A stretch of 18,609 nucleotides of DNA, taken from Nitrospirota bacterium (GTDB lineage Bacteria; Nitrospirota_A; Leptospirillia; Leptospirillales; Leptospirillaceae). The notes below the pieces were generated by a model. That model made no database searches, had not been told where the DNA came from, and saw nothing but the letters and a program-made list of their open reading frames with translations. Made by a program: the position numbers and the translations under genes. How positions within the stretch are numbered: the stretch's first letter is position 1; each line of letters begins with the position of its first letter. Location: positions 1 to 18,609 of the forward strand of contig JAKCCY010000045.1 in assembly GCA_021838765.1 (NCBI GenBank), read 5' to 3'. This document shows, piece after piece, positions 1 through 8,189 of the stretch.

Positions 1-123
1 AAGCTCTGCCGGCTTCTTCAGAGAGCCGACGGGTACGGGTATTCATGGGCGACGACCGACAGAAAGGAGAGCGCATTCCTCCCCGCCGTGAACGGCGAGG
101 TTTCCAATGCTCGCACAGGATGA
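1..123 (+). CDS. C-terminal end of an unidentified protein (partial)
   Basis: Frame 1 is open from the window edge to a TGA at 121-123, giving the last 40 residues of a protein that ends ...GEVSNARTG. The stop overlaps the nadB start in an ATGA arrangement (ATG 120-122, TGA 121-123), the usual sign of translational coupling inside an operon. This supports both the upstream frame being real and the choice of nadB start. I do not recognise the family: the visible tail has no diagnostic motif, no membrane segment and no cysteine cluster. The stretch around residues 11-18 (DGYGYSWA) is distinctive but I cannot assign it. The start lies outside the window. Confidence 0.55.
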   Translation, partial: KLCRLLQRADGYGYSWATTDRKESAFLPAVNGEVSNARTG

Positions 124-1652
124 AAAAAGAATCGGTGGATTTTCTGGTTGTCGGTGGAGGAATTGCCGGATATCAGGCGGTTCTGTCCCTGTTGCCTCAT
201 GGATCGGTTCTCCTTGTTTCCCGCGGACCGCTGTCGAGTGGAAGCTCTTACTATGCGCAGGGGGGGTTGGCCCTGCCCTGGGGATTTACCCCGGAGGATC
301 GCGAGCGACACGTCCAGGACACGCTTCGGGCAGGTGCCGGTCTCTGCGACGAAGCGTCCGTCCGGACACTTGTCGGTGACGGGGAAAAAGTTTGGGAAGG
401 GCTCCTTTCCCTCGATGTGCCCTTTGACCAGGCTTCCGACGGAAGCTTCCTGACCACGAGGGAAGCGGCCCATTCGGTTCCGCGCATTGTCCATGCAGGA
501 GGCGACAGGACCGGTTTCTTAATCCTGTCGGCGCTCGCCAAAAAGGTTTCGGAGAGTCCTTCCTTCCGCTTTTTGTCAAATCTCCAGCTCCACAGTATCA
601 GGAAGGACCGGAAAGGGGTGGTTACGGGAGCTGTCTTTCTGGGAGAAACGGGAGATGAGCTCCTCGAGATCGAAGCCGGAGCGACAATCCTTTCGACAGG
701 AGGAGGGAGCTCCCTGTTTCTCCGCTCCACAAACCCGAGGCTTCAGAGGGGAGACGGTGTCGCTGTTGCCGCCAGGGCAGGCTGCGAGATCGAACGGATG
801 GCTTATTACCAGTTTCATCCGACCGTTCTGGATATTCCCGGCCAGGCTCCCTTTCTTCTCACCGAGGCCATGCGGGGAGAGGGTGCAAGGGTTATCAACG
901 GAAAAGGGCGAAGATTCCTGTACGACTACCATCCCGACGGGGAACTTGCCCCCCGGGATGTTGTTTCCCGGGCACTGTGGCTTGAGTCCCGGAAGTTTCC
1001 GGATGAAGGAATTTTTCTTTCCCTGACCCATTTTCCCGAGGGCCGGGTGGCCCAGCGATTCCCCCAGGTTTTCAGACATTGCCTTGAGCTTGGTCTCGAT
1101 CTTCAGACGACACCTGCGCCGATTCGTCCTGCCGCCCATTTCCAGATGGGCGGGATCAGGACCGACATGAATGGACGGACGACTCTTCCGGGGTTGTTTG
1201 CGATCGGAGAGGTGGCCAGCACCCGGGTTCATGGCGCCAACCGCCTGGCCTCAAATTCCCTCCTGGAAGCGCTGGTCATGGGGCGGCGGGTTGTTGATGC
1301 CATTGACGTTGGGTACCATGGGGAAGGAACGGAGGAAGCGGACACCCTTGGAAATGTTCCGTTTTTTATGCCCTGCGTGGATATCGAGGAAGGCTGGGCC
1401 CGTCTCCGCCAGATACTCTGGGACAGTGCCGGAATCGTCCGGACGCTGCCACTGGTCAGAAAAGGGCTTCATGAAATTCGCGAAATGATTGCCTCCGAAA
1501 GACCTGTTCCCCTCGATGGGGCAAGATTTGCCCTTGGGAACGGCCTTCTGGTCGCAAGCATGATCCTTGAGGACATTCTGAGGGCTCCTGTGGCCGGAGC
1601 GAATTATGTCGTCGATGAATTGCCCGGATCAACCGGAAAGGATAAGGACTGA
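120..1652 (+). CDS. nadB: L-aspartate oxidase
   Basis: This flavoprotein oxidises L-aspartate to iminoaspartate, which NadA then turns into quinolinate for NAD synthesis; it acts in the cytosol. The protein is 510 residues, close to the usual 500-540. It opens with the FAD-binding Rossmann motif (VVGGGIAG, about residues 10-17). Also visible are the [11 protein letters not shown] motif, HAGGDRTG, the succinate dehydrogenase/aspartate oxidase core with QFHPT, the arginine-bearing MRGEGARV, the histidine in AAHFQMGGI, and the hallmark [18 protein letters not shown] near the middle. The ATG at 120 is preferred to the in-frame ATG at 45 because the FAD motif should lie near the N-terminus and because 120 forms an ATGA overlap with the upstream gene. 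The 3' end is 5 bp from the next start, so it is in an operon with the J-domain gene. No nadA or nadC is visible in the window. Confidence 0.95.
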   Translation: MKKESVDFLVVGGGIAGYQAVLSLLPHGSVLLVSRGPLSSGSSYYAQGGLALPWGFTPEDRERHVQDTLRAGAGLCDEASVRTLVGDGEKVWEGLLSLDVPFDQASDGSFLTTREAAHSVPRIVHAGGDRTGFLILSALAKKVSESPSFRFLSNLQLHSIRKDRKGVVTGAVFLGETGDELLEIEAGATILSTGGGSSLFLRSTNPRLQRGDGVAVAARAGCEIERMAYYQFHPTVLDIPGQAPFLLTEAMRGEGARVINGKGRRFLYDYHPDGELAPRDVVSRALWLESRKFPDEGIFLSLTHFPEGRVAQRFPQVFRHCLELGLDLQTTPAPIRPAAHFQMGGIRTDMNGRTTLPGLFAIGEVASTRVHGANRLASNSLLEALVMGRRVVDAIDVGYHGEGTEEADTLGNVPFFMPCVDIEEGWARLRQILWDSAGIVRTLPLVRKGLHEIREMIASERPVPLDGARFALGNGLLVASMILEDILRAPVAGANYVVDELPGSTGKDKD

Positions 1653-1657
1653 TCGAG

Positions 1658-2527
1658 ATGGATTATTATCAGCTGCTTGGTGTCACGAAGACCTCATCTG
1701 TCGAAGAAATCAGGAAAGCCTACCGCAAGCTTGCCCGCAAGTATCATCCTGATCTGAACCCCGGAAACAGCACCGCCGAACAGAAGTTCAAGGAGATCAA
1801 CCAGGCGTACGAAACGCTGTCAGACACCGACAAGCGGGCGCTCTACGACCAGGAGCTCAACGCTCCTCCTCCCGGCTCGTCGGGGGGAGGTCGCAGGCAA
1901 AAGCGTCCGGCCGGCGGGGATCCCTTTGGGGAAGCCTCCTTCTGGGACCTTTTTGGCGGAATGGGCGGACAACGGTCGATGACAACGATCCATCTCACCC
2001 TGAGCTTCATGGAAGCGATCCGGGGGGCCCGAAAATCCGTTCAGCTTTCCAGTCCGGGAGGCGCCTCCCAGACGGTGAACCTTGATATCCCGCCGGGAGC
2101 CGAGGCCGGAATGGGTTTTGAGGTGACCGTTCCTTCTGCGGATGGAAAATCTTCGATCTATGCGCAGGTCATGATCGACAATGTTCTTCCCGACAGCCGA
2201 TTCGAACGCAAGGGCGTTGATCTTTATTCCGAGGTCAAGGTGACCCCCGGAGAGCTTTATTTTGGAACAACGCTTGAGGTTGAGACTCCGGATGGTGCCT
2301 CAAGGATCCGAATTCCGCCAGGAACCCAGCCGGGCCAGGTTTTCCGCCTCAAGGACAAGGGTGCGAAATCCTCCTTTCACGGGACAGGCGGCCATCTCTA
2401 TGTCCGGGTCATGGCTGTTCTTCCCGTGCCCGGGGGGGATTCCAGGATTGACCAGCTGATGAGGGAGCTGTCTGCGGCCTCTCCTCCCATCAAGGTTCGC
2501 CAGAGCGCCGACAGCCGGAACAATTGA
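1658..2527 (+). CDS. cbpA: J-domain co-chaperone, CbpA type
   Basis: This is a DnaJ-family co-chaperone that would stimulate the ATPase of a DnaK (Hsp70) and deliver substrates to it. The 289-residue protein has an N-terminal J domain (about 1-66) with the essential HPD tripeptide at 30-32. A Gly-rich, Phe-containing linker follows (about 70-105), then the two beta-sandwich substrate-binding domains CTD I and II and a short tail. It lacks the four CxxCxGxG zinc repeats of DnaJ, so it is a class B protein of the CbpA/DnaJ2 type; the length fits (CbpA is about 300 residues). The start lies 5 bp after nadB, with a purine-rich AAGGAC and GAG before it. The next gene encodes a CbpM-like protein, which strengthens the CbpA assignment. 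Confidence 0.9.
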   Translation: MDYYQLLGVTKTSSVEEIRKAYRKLARKYHPDLNPGNSTAEQKFKEINQAYETLSDTDKRALYDQELNAPPPGSSGGGRRQKRPAGGDPFGEASFWDLFGGMGGQRSMTTIHLTLSFMEAIRGARKSVQLSSPGGASQTVNLDIPPGAEAGMGFEVTVPSADGKSSIYAQVMIDNVLPDSRFERKGVDLYSEVKVTPGELYFGTTLEVETPDGASRIRIPPGTQPGQVFRLKDKGAKSSFHGTGGHLYVRVMAVLPVPGGDSRIDQLMRELSAASPPIKVRQSADSRNN

Positions 2528-2570
2528 GTGAAAAGGTTTTCCGGGGGTATCCCCGACGGAAAGGGGTTTC

Positions 2571-2870
2571 ATGGTGGAGTTCGAGGGTTCACAGCAAAAC
2601 AGATCGATTGATCCGTCCGACCAGTGGGTGAGCTATGAGTGGATCGAGTCCCGTTTCAACATTTCCCGCAGCAGATTGAGGATGCTTGTCCGGGAAGGCC
2701 TGATCGCTCCGGTTTTCGACCAACCGGAGCCGCTCCTTTCCCGAAACATGGTCGAACGGCTGGAATTCATCCTTTACCTCCAGAGGGAGCTTGGGGTGAA
2801 CAAGGCCGGAGTGGGGATCATCCTGGACCTGAAATCCCGTCTGGAGTGGCATGTCCAGCGCAATATGTGA
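2571..2870 (+). CDS. cbpM: CbpM-like chaperone modulator, MerR-type helix-turn-helix
   Basis: This small protein of 99 residues resembles CbpM, which in E. coli binds the J domain of CbpA and inhibits it; the fold is that of the MerR helix-turn-helix. The visible signature is YEWIESRFNISRSRLRMLVREGLI (about residues 23-46, only partly quoted from the winged-helix start), then an ARG/LEU-rich helix with RLEFILYLQRELGVNKAGVG and a C-terminal helix. The start is ATG with GGAAAGGGG 4-5 bases upstream. It lies 43 bp after cbpA in the same direction, the same order as E. coli cbpAM. It could instead act as a DNA-binding MerR regulator, but it has no effector domain, and the pairing with a class B J protein favours the CbpM role. 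Confidence 0.78.
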   Translation: MVEFEGSQQNRSIDPSDQWVSYEWIESRFNISRSRLRMLVREGLIAPVFDQPEPLLSRNMVERLEFILYLQRELGVNKAGVGIILDLKSRLEWHVQRNM

Positions 2871-2986
2871 GTCGTTTCAAGGGATCCGGAATCATCCGGG
2901 GAGCCCTTTCATTTTTCCCGACTGAGCCCGGCAATGGGCAGGAAATGCCCGGATGAGATTTTCTTCAGAAGAAGGTGAGCTCATCA

Positions 2987-5587
2987 ATGATTGATGATGA
3001 ATCGGTTCTGAGAGGTTTTTTCGAAGAGGCCCCCGATGCATTTTTCCTCCATGACCTCGAGGGGAAGATTCTCGATGTGAACCGGCGCTCCTGTGAAAGT
3101 CTCGGGTATTCCCGCGCGGAACTCCTTTCTCTTACGATCTTCGATCTGGACATCGACTGGGAAGTCGGGAGCGCCAGAAATTACTGGCAAAGCCTTCGCC
3201 CGGGAAAGACTCTTCTTCTTTCCGGAACCCATCGCCGTCGGGACCGGACGACTTTTCCCGTTGATATTCAGCTTGGCCTCTATGTCAAGGATGGGAGCCC
3301 GGTCGTGATCGCCGTTGCCAGGGATGTTTCCGAGCGAGTCAAGACCGAAGAGTCCCTCAAAAGGCAGATCCGGATCAATCGCGCCCTTTCCGAGATCAAT
3401 CAGGCGATTATCCGGATGGAGGACCAGCAGAAACTCTTTCCGATGATTTGCGATGTCGCCGTTCGCTTTGGCGGGATGAGCCTTGCCTATATCGCGGAAA
3501 TCAATCCGGAAACCCGTCTTCTGGAGATGCGTGCCATTAGCGGTCGGGGAAAGGAGTACCTCGAAGGGATTGTCCTGTCCTCCGACCCTGACGTGATCGA
3601 AGGCCAGGGACCATCCGGAACATGTTTCCGCGAGAGCAGGATCGTTCTTGTCCAGCGCTTCATGAAAGATCCCCTGACAAAACCATGGCATTCCCGTGCC
3701 GCTTCCTACGGATGGGGTTCGAGCGGAACATTTCCCGTGACCCGTGGCGGGGTTCCTTATGCCATCATGGGTGTCTATCATCCTGACGAAGATGCCTTTG
3801 ATCCGGAAATCGTCCGTCTGCTTGATGAGATGACCCGTGATATCTCCTTTTCTCTCGACAACTTTGACCGTGAAAAGATGAAAAGAGAGGCCATTTCCAA
3901 GGCATCGAAAAGCGAAGAGCGTTTCCGCGCCTATTTCGACAGTGCGCTCATTGGAATGGTGGCTCTTTCTCCGGATGGCCATTTTCTCGAGATCAACGAA
4001 AGCTTTCTTCGCATGACCGGATATACCAAGGACGAGCTTTCTGCGAAGAAGTGGGAGGAGATCAAGGATCCTGAAGATCGCCACTCGCCCCGGGAAGACT
4101 ACGACAGGGTCATAAGGGGCGAAATCGATTTTTACCGGAAGGACAAGCGCCTTGTCAGAAAGGATGGCGAGCTTATCTATGGCCATACCGCTGTCAGGGC
4201 GGTGAGAAAACCGTCGGGAGAGGTCGATTACTTTGTTATCAACATAGAAGATGTTACCGAGAAGAAAAAATCCCAGGAAATGATCTGGCGCCAGGCGAAT
4301 TTCGACATGCTGACGGGCCTGCCCAACCGGTTCATGTTTTTTGACCGGCTGAAAGAGGAGATCAAGAAAGCCCACAGGGGAGGTTTTTCCCTCGCCCTTC
4401 TGTTCATCGACCTCGACCGCTTCAAGGAGGTCAACGACACTCTGGGTCACCAGACAGGGGACAAGCTTCTGGTCGAGGCCGCCTCCCGGATTTCCTCCTG
4501 TATCCGTGAAGCGGATACAGTCTCACGGTTCGGAGGAGATGAGTTCACGGTGATCCTTTCTCATGTTCATGCCGCCGACCACATCGAGGAGGTCGCCCAG
4601 AATATCCTGGAGCGCCTGTCATCTCCCTTTGTGCTTGGGGCAGACCAGGAAAGTGTGTTTGTGTCGGCTTCGATCGGTATCACCGTCTATCCGGCGGACG
4701 GTCAGGATGCGGACAGGCTTCTCCGGAATGCCGACCAGTCGATGTATGTCGCCAAAAACAGCGGTCGAAACCGCTTTGCCTATTTTACCTCCGCCCTCCA
4801 GGAAAAAGCGCTCAGGAGGCTTGTTCTTTTAAATGAGCTCAGGGGCGCCCTTGCCCATTCGGAATTTGCCCTTTACTTCCAGCCGATCATGGATCTTGAA
4901 ACCGGGAAAATCGTCAAGGCCGAATCCCTTTTAAGGTGGAACCATCCCAAACTGGGACTGGTTTGTCCGGGAGAATTCATTGCCATTACCGAGGAGACGG
5001 GCTTAATTGTCGAGATCGGGGACTTTGTCTTCAGGGAAGCGGCCAGATGGATGAAAAACTGGTTAAGGATTGCTCCGGAGGGCTTTCAGGTCAGCGTCAA
5101 CATGTCGACCGTCCAGTTTCAGAGCAAGAGCCTGTTCATGGAGGAGTGGTTCTCGTATCTCGAGAGCCTCCTTTTGCCCGGAGAGGCCTTTTCGATCGAG
5201 ATTACCGAAAGCCTTCTTCTGGATGTCGATGAGGGTGTCATGGCAAAGCTCAAGGCTTTTTCCCGGAACAAGATCCAGATTTCCATCGATGATTTCGGAA
5301 CGGGATACTCTTCCTTGTCCTATCTGATGAAGTTTCCGATCAATTACCTGAAAATAGACCAGTCCTTCGTCAAAGGACTGGAGTCCCACAAAGAGAACCT
5401 TGCCATGGCGGAAGCCATTGTGGTGATGGGACACAAGCTGGGGCTCGAAGTGATTGCCGAAGGGGTGGAGACTCCCGGGCAAAAAGATCTCCTGACATCG
5501 ATCGGCTGTGATTTTGGCCAGGGATTTTTCTTCTCCCGGCCTCTTCCTCCCTCGGAGTTCGAAGATTTCCTCAGACGGTTTTCGTAG
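2987..5587 (+). CDS. PAS-GAF-PAS-GGDEF-EAL cyclic-di-GMP enzyme
   Basis: This is a cytosolic bifunctional-type c-di-GMP protein of 866 residues with no membrane segment. Order: PAS (about 5-115), a GAF-like domain (about 145-300), a second PAS (about 310-425), GGDEF (about 435-600), EAL (about 615-866). The cyclase motif GGDEF is intact at 516-520 and is preceded at the right spacing by an RxxD inhibitory site (READ). The EAL signature is ESL at 646-648, with RW after it; the DDFGTG loop (from 768), the KID lysine, VNMS and EGVET are all present, so phosphodiesterase activity is plausible. I choose ATG 2987 over GTG 2975 because AAGGTG (2972-2977) then sits 9 bases upstream. Neither domain is clearly degenerate, so which activity dominates cannot be told. 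Its 3' end faces the minus-strand cyclase gene. Confidence 0.9.
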   Translation: MIDDESVLRGFFEEAPDAFFLHDLEGKILDVNRRSCESLGYSRAELLSLTIFDLDIDWEVGSARNYWQSLRPGKTLLLSGTHRRRDRTTFPVDIQLGLYVKDGSPVVIAVARDVSERVKTEESLKRQIRINRALSEINQAIIRMEDQQKLFPMICDVAVRFGGMSLAYIAEINPETRLLEMRAISGRGKEYLEGIVLSSDPDVIEGQGPSGTCFRESRIVLVQRFMKDPLTKPWHSRAASYGWGSSGTFPVTRGGVPYAIMGVYHPDEDAFDPEIVRLLDEMTRDISFSLDNFDREKMKREAISKASKSEERFRAYFDSALIGMVALSPDGHFLEINESFLRMTGYTKDELSAKKWEEIKDPEDRHSPREDYDRVIRGEIDFYRKDKRLVRKDGELIYGHTAVRAVRKPSGEVDYFVINIEDVTEKKKSQEMIWRQANFDMLTGLPNRFMFFDRLKEEIKKAHRGGFSLALLFIDLDRFKEVNDTLGHQTGDKLLVEAASRISSCIREADTVSRFGGDEFTVILSHVHAADHIEEVAQNILERLSSPFVLGADQESVFVSASIGITVYPADGQDADRLLRNADQSMYVAKNSGRNRFAYFTSALQEKALRRLVLLNELRGALAHSEFALYFQPIMDLETGKIVKAESLLRWNHPKLGLVCPGEFIAITEETGLIVEIGDFVFREAARWMKNWLRIAPEGFQVSVNMSTVQFQSKSLFMEEWFSYLESLLLPGEAFSIEITESLLLDVDEGVMAKLKAFSRNKIQISIDDFGTGYSSLSYLMKFPINYLKIDQSFVKGLESHKENLAMAEAIVVMGHKLGLEVIAEGVETPGQKDLLTSIGCDFGQGFFFSRPLPPSEFEDFLRRFS

Positions 5588-5606
5588 GCCTGCCCGAAAG
5601 AAGATC

Positions 5607-5627
5607 CTTCTTTTCGTCTAAAAGAAG
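5607..5627. terminator. AT-rich inverted repeat at the convergent gene ends
   Basis: CTTCTTTT (5607-5614) and AAAAGAAG (5620-5627) form a perfect 8-bp inverted repeat with a 5-base loop. It overlaps the stop of the minus-strand gene and lies just after the stop of the plus-strand gene. An alternative, overlapping pairing of GAAAGAAG (from 5595) with CTTCTTT is also possible. Neither strand has a good T run after the stem and the stem is weak, so a shared terminator is only a possibility. Confidence 0.25.
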
Positions 5628-6934
5628 TGATAGTTATTGCGGCCTTTCCGCTTTGAAAAATACAGGGCCTTGTCGGCATTTCTCATGAGCGTCTCGGGGT
5701 CTTCGCCGTCGTCAGGGTAGATGGCAATGCCGATGCTGGCACTCTGGACGATTTCATGGCCATCGATCTCGACAACCTGTGACATCAGCGACTGGATTTT
5801 CTCCGCCACCTTTGCCGCATCCTCGGCATTTGTTATGGCGTTGACGACCAGGATGAACTCGTCTCCCCCCATTCTTGCAACGATATCCTCTCCCCGGATC
5901 CCGAGCGCCAGACGCTTGGCCAGAACCTGCAGCAGCCGGTCTCCGACAATATGGCCATAGTTGTCGTTGACCGGCTTGAAACGATCGAGGTCAATGGCCA
6001 GAATGGCGGCTTTCATGGATCTTCTTTTGCAGAAAGCCAGGATCTGCGGGACGCGCTCGAGAAGCAGATAGCGATTGGCCAGTCCGGTGAGCGGATCCTG
6101 ATAGGCCAGACGTGTCAGCTGCTCCTCCCGGATCTTTTTTTCGCTGATGTCGTCGAGGATCCCGACAAAGTGATCGATGATCCCTCCGGTCATGAGCGTC
6201 GTGATGGAAAGCCAGGAGGTAAAAAGTTCACCGTTTTTCTTTTTGTTGACGATTTCCCCATCCCAGTGGCCCTTCGACAGGAGCGTCAGCCACATCTCCT
6301 TGTAGAATTCGGTGGAATGGATATTTGACCTGAGGATCTTTGGGTCTTCTCCCACAACATCGGACGGGGCGTATCCTGTGATTTTTGAAAATGCGGGATT
6401 GACCGACTGGATCCTGTTCGAGGAGTCGGTCACGATAATGGCTTCCCGGCTGTATTCGAGAATTCTGGTCGACAAGATGAGCTTGTTTTCGAAGCTGATC
6501 TGCTTCGAGATGTTTTCAAGGATCAGGATCGAGAGCTGGAACGCCCCCCGGATTTTTCTCGGGAAGATACGGACCCTGTAAATAATTCCGTCCACCCCGG
6601 AAATCCGCTCTTCCTGCTCGAGTCCGGTGATATAGCCTTCCAGAGAGGCGGCGAGAGGGCCATCAAGCTTGGGGTAGACGGTCCAGTAGGGCTTTCCCTT
6701 GATCTCGTCCAGGGTTTTCTGGACTTTTTCAAGGTAGACCTTGTTGGCGTAGAGGATCTGGAACTTTTCCCCGTGGATCAGGATCAGATCCTTCGAGGAG
6801 TTGTTGAACTCGACCCACTCGAGAAAGGAGAGGGCGCTCTGGAAGACGGAACCGTCGCTGTCTTCCGGCTGGCGGGCGTGTTTTTTCTCCAGAAGGGCTT
6901 TCAGCTCGTCGCGGGAGAGAATGGGATCGTCCAT
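5618..6934 (-). CDS. PAS-PAS-GGDEF diguanylate cyclase
   Basis: This predicted cytosolic diguanylate cyclase makes c-di-GMP from two GTP. It is 438 residues long: an N-terminal PAS-like sensor (about 35-145), a second, typical PAS domain (about 155-268, with IIVTD, the NPAF.KITGY motif and a conserved VGILDDISEKK end), then GGDEF (about 275-438). The catalytic motif GGDEF is intact at 356-360 and an RxxD inhibitory site (RGED) lies five residues before it, so it should be active and feedback-inhibited. There are no membrane segments, so its PAS domains sense something in the cytosol; no haem or flavin ligand can be assigned. The ATG has AGGA about 6-7 bases upstream on the minus strand. It is convergent with the GGDEF-EAL gene and divergent from the cytochrome operon, and is the only minus-strand gene I support. 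Confidence 0.92.
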   Translation of the reverse strand: MDDPILSRDELKALLEKKHARQPEDSDGSVFQSALSFLEWVEFNNSSKDLILIHGEKFQILYANKVYLEKVQKTLDEIKGKPYWTVYPKLDGPLAASLEGYITGLEQEERISGVDGIIYRVRIFPRKIRGAFQLSILILENISKQISFENKLILSTRILEYSREAIIVTDSSNRIQSVNPAFSKITGYAPSDVVGEDPKILRSNIHSTEFYKEMWLTLLSKGHWDGEIVNKKKNGELFTSWLSITTLMTGGIIDHFVGILDDISEKKIREEQLTRLAYQDPLTGLANRYLLLERVPQILAFCKRRSMKAAILAIDLDRFKPVNDNYGHIVGDRLLQVLAKRLALGIRGEDIVARMGGDEFILVVNAITNAEDAAKVAEKIQSLMSQVVEIDGHEIVQSASIGIAIYPDDGEDPETLMRNADKALYFSKRKGRNNYHFF

Positions 6935-7067
6935 AGAGGGTCCTGCCCGTTCGTTTGACCGGGCGTGTGGGGCGCCATCGGTCGGTCAATATCGCTCGTT
7001 TCTGGAGGCTTGCCGGAGATCCTGAACGATGGATCCGGATGTTCCCAGAAGGAAAGGGGGTGTTTCG

Positions 7068-7244
7068 ATGGAGATGGCGACCCTTTTCCTGTGGACTTCA
7101 TCCACGGCTCTCCCTGAAACGCGGCTGGGAAATTTTCTAATATTTCTGAAAGATATGTTTTTTGTTGATTTTGCCTTGTCTATTTATTTTTATTATGAAA
7201 TAAAATTTTTGATGCTCTTTCTAGTTTGTGCATTTTACCACTAA
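7068..7244 (+). CDS. Possible small hydrophobic protein (doubtful)
   Basis: A 58-codon frame begins with ATG 7068, seven bases after a strong ribosome-binding sequence (GGAAAGGGGG, 7051-7060). The first 20 residues come from DNA of normal composition. The rest come from the AT-rich island and are dominated by Phe, Leu, Ile and Tyr, which could form one membrane-spanning helix. AT-rich non-coding DNA gives such residues by chance, so this may be spurious or the stub of a decayed gene. I know no homologue. The ribosome-binding sequence is the only positive evidence. Confidence 0.18.
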   Translation: MEMATLFLWTSSTALPETRLGNFLIFLKDMFFVDFALSIYFYYEIKFLMLFLVCAFYH

Positions 7245-7316
7245 TTGTTCATGAATTATATACATTAAAAAAATAATTATTTTAAAAGTATTTATGTATT
7301 TTTTGGGGGAGCAATG

Positions 7317-7346
7317 TTGACTTTCTCCCTGTCAGGGAAAGATGAT
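7317..7346 (+). promoter_or_regulatory. Candidate promoter of the cytochrome operon
   Basis: TTGACT (7317-7322, five of six matches to the -35 box) is followed after 18 bases by GATGAT (7341-7346, four of six matches to the -10 box). Transcription would begin near 7353, giving a leader of about 115 bases before the first cytochrome gene. It lies just downstream of the AT-rich island, which could act as an upstream activating element. Confidence 0.4.
7326..7338. promoter_or_regulatory. Operator-like palindrome in the promoter spacer
   Basis: TCCCTG-T-CAGGGA is a perfect 6-bp inverted repeat around one base. It sits between the candidate -35 and -10 boxes of the cytochrome operon, where a bound dimer would block RNA polymerase. 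The regulator is unknown. Confidence 0.35.
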
Positions 7347-7467
7347 CAATATTCACCAGGTCATCAAACGGGTTCCGGAATTTTTTCAGGGCAACGCCCG
7401 GACAATCTTCCCGATTTCGTTTAATGCCAAAGTTCATCCCGACATTTTTTCAACCCAGGAGCGGTCC

Positions 7468-8148
7468 ATGAGGAAAAAGCTTGTGTGGTTTTCTGTCTTT
7501 CTGTTTTTTCTTGGCGATTTTTCCCCGGCCGTTTCGGCCCATGCCGAAGATCTTTTTTCCCGGGGAAGGCAGATTGCCAAAGCCGGCAATGGAATGCCGG
7601 GAAATACCGCCTGCATGGAATGTCATCGCCTGAAGGGGGGAGGAATGCCCTCCATCGGAGCCCCGAGGATTTCCGGCCAGACGATTCAGTATATAGAGCG
7701 CGAGATTACCGAAGTCCAGAAAGGAGCCCGGTATGGCCCTGTCATGGCCGGGGTTGTCCAGAATCTCTCTCCCCGCGATATCCTGGCGGTGGCGACCTAT
7801 TATTCGAAGGTCCGTTCCCCGAAGCTCCGTGACACTGAAACGCTGTCGCCAAAGAGGGTGCGTCTCGGAAAACAGATCGCCCATCAGGGGTTGTGGAAGA
7901 AAAATATCCCGGCCTGTGTCGTATGCCATGGACCAAACGGCTATGGGGTCCCGCCTCTTTTTCCTTATATTGCGGGCCAGAACAGGACATATTTGATGCG
8001 TCAGCTCATCGCCTATGCTTTTCTTGAGCGCAAGGATGATCCCCAGGGATTGATGAGGGGGATCGCGAGGAGACTTTCTCCCCAGGAGAGGAAGTCTGTC
8101 GCAGAGTATTTTTCGAGCCTTGACCCTCCCTATACGGGTTCCCGATAG
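7468..8148 (+). CDS. Periplasmic dihaem cytochrome c, c4/c553-like
   Basis: This 226-residue exported electron carrier has two class I cytochrome c domains. The N-terminus (MRKKLVWF, then a hydrophobic run ending VSAHA at about residue 26) is a signal peptide for the periplasm. Haem-binding motifs are CMECH (49-53) and CVVCH (150-154). The probable distal methionines are M93 (in VMAGVVQNLS) and M196 (in LMRGIARRLS), each at the place expected in the cytochrome c4 family; the conserved IxGQ segments after each motif also fit. I start at 7468 rather than the longer in-frame ATG at 7342 because CAGGAG lies six bases upstream of 7468 and the signal peptide starts there. It is the first gene of a three-cytochrome operon and may shuttle electrons to or from the two following proteins or to a terminal oxidase. 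Confidence 0.9.
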   Translation: MRKKLVWFSVFLFFLGDFSPAVSAHAEDLFSRGRQIAKAGNGMPGNTACMECHRLKGGGMPSIGAPRISGQTIQYIEREITEVQKGARYGPVMAGVVQNLSPRDILAVATYYSKVRSPKLRDTETLSPKRVRLGKQIAHQGLWKKNIPACVVCHGPNGYGVPPLFPYIAGQNRTYLMRQLIAYAFLERKDDPQGLMRGIARRLSPQERKSVAEYFSSLDPPYTGSR

Positions 8149-8189
8149 CATTTCGAGGGAGAGCGGATGGTCTAACGGAAGGAGAGAAC

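Larger units (their letters stand above)
6935..7467. other. Intergenic region with AT-rich island
   Basis: This 533-bp region separates the minus-strand cyclase from the cytochrome operon. About 6935-7125 has the base composition of the surrounding genes. About 7130-7310 is strongly AT-rich and contains a 7-bp inverted repeat (TTTTATT 7188-7194, AATAAAA 7199-7205) followed by five Ts, plus long A and T runs likely to give bent DNA. From 7310 on it returns to normal composition and holds a candidate promoter with a palindrome. A doubtful small ORF lies at 7068-7244. I see no RNA gene and no mobile element. Confidence 0.6.

Noticed and set aside
45..119. N-terminal extension of nadB from ATG 45 (or a rare ATT at 75 that follows AAAGGAGA)
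   Set aside because: The FAD motif should be near the N-terminus, and this stretch is better explained as the end of the upstream frame with an ATGA overlap at 120.
2936..2950. Hairpin GGGCA-GGAAA-TGCCC between cbpM and the GGDEF-EAL gene as a terminator
   Set aside because: The stem is only 5 bp, and the T-rich stretch does not follow directly.
2984..4450. Long minus-strand open frame opposite the GGDEF-EAL gene
   Set aside because: It has no family signature and mirrors the codon bias of the well-supported plus-strand gene.
7314..7424. 36-codon frame upstream of the cytochromes, as a leader peptide
   Set aside because: The G-rich stretch is only two bases from the ATG, the frame overlaps the candidate promoter, and the product has no recognisable feature.
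7342..7467. Longer start for the first cytochrome
   Set aside because: No ribosome-binding sequence there. A good one and a signal peptide begin at 7468.
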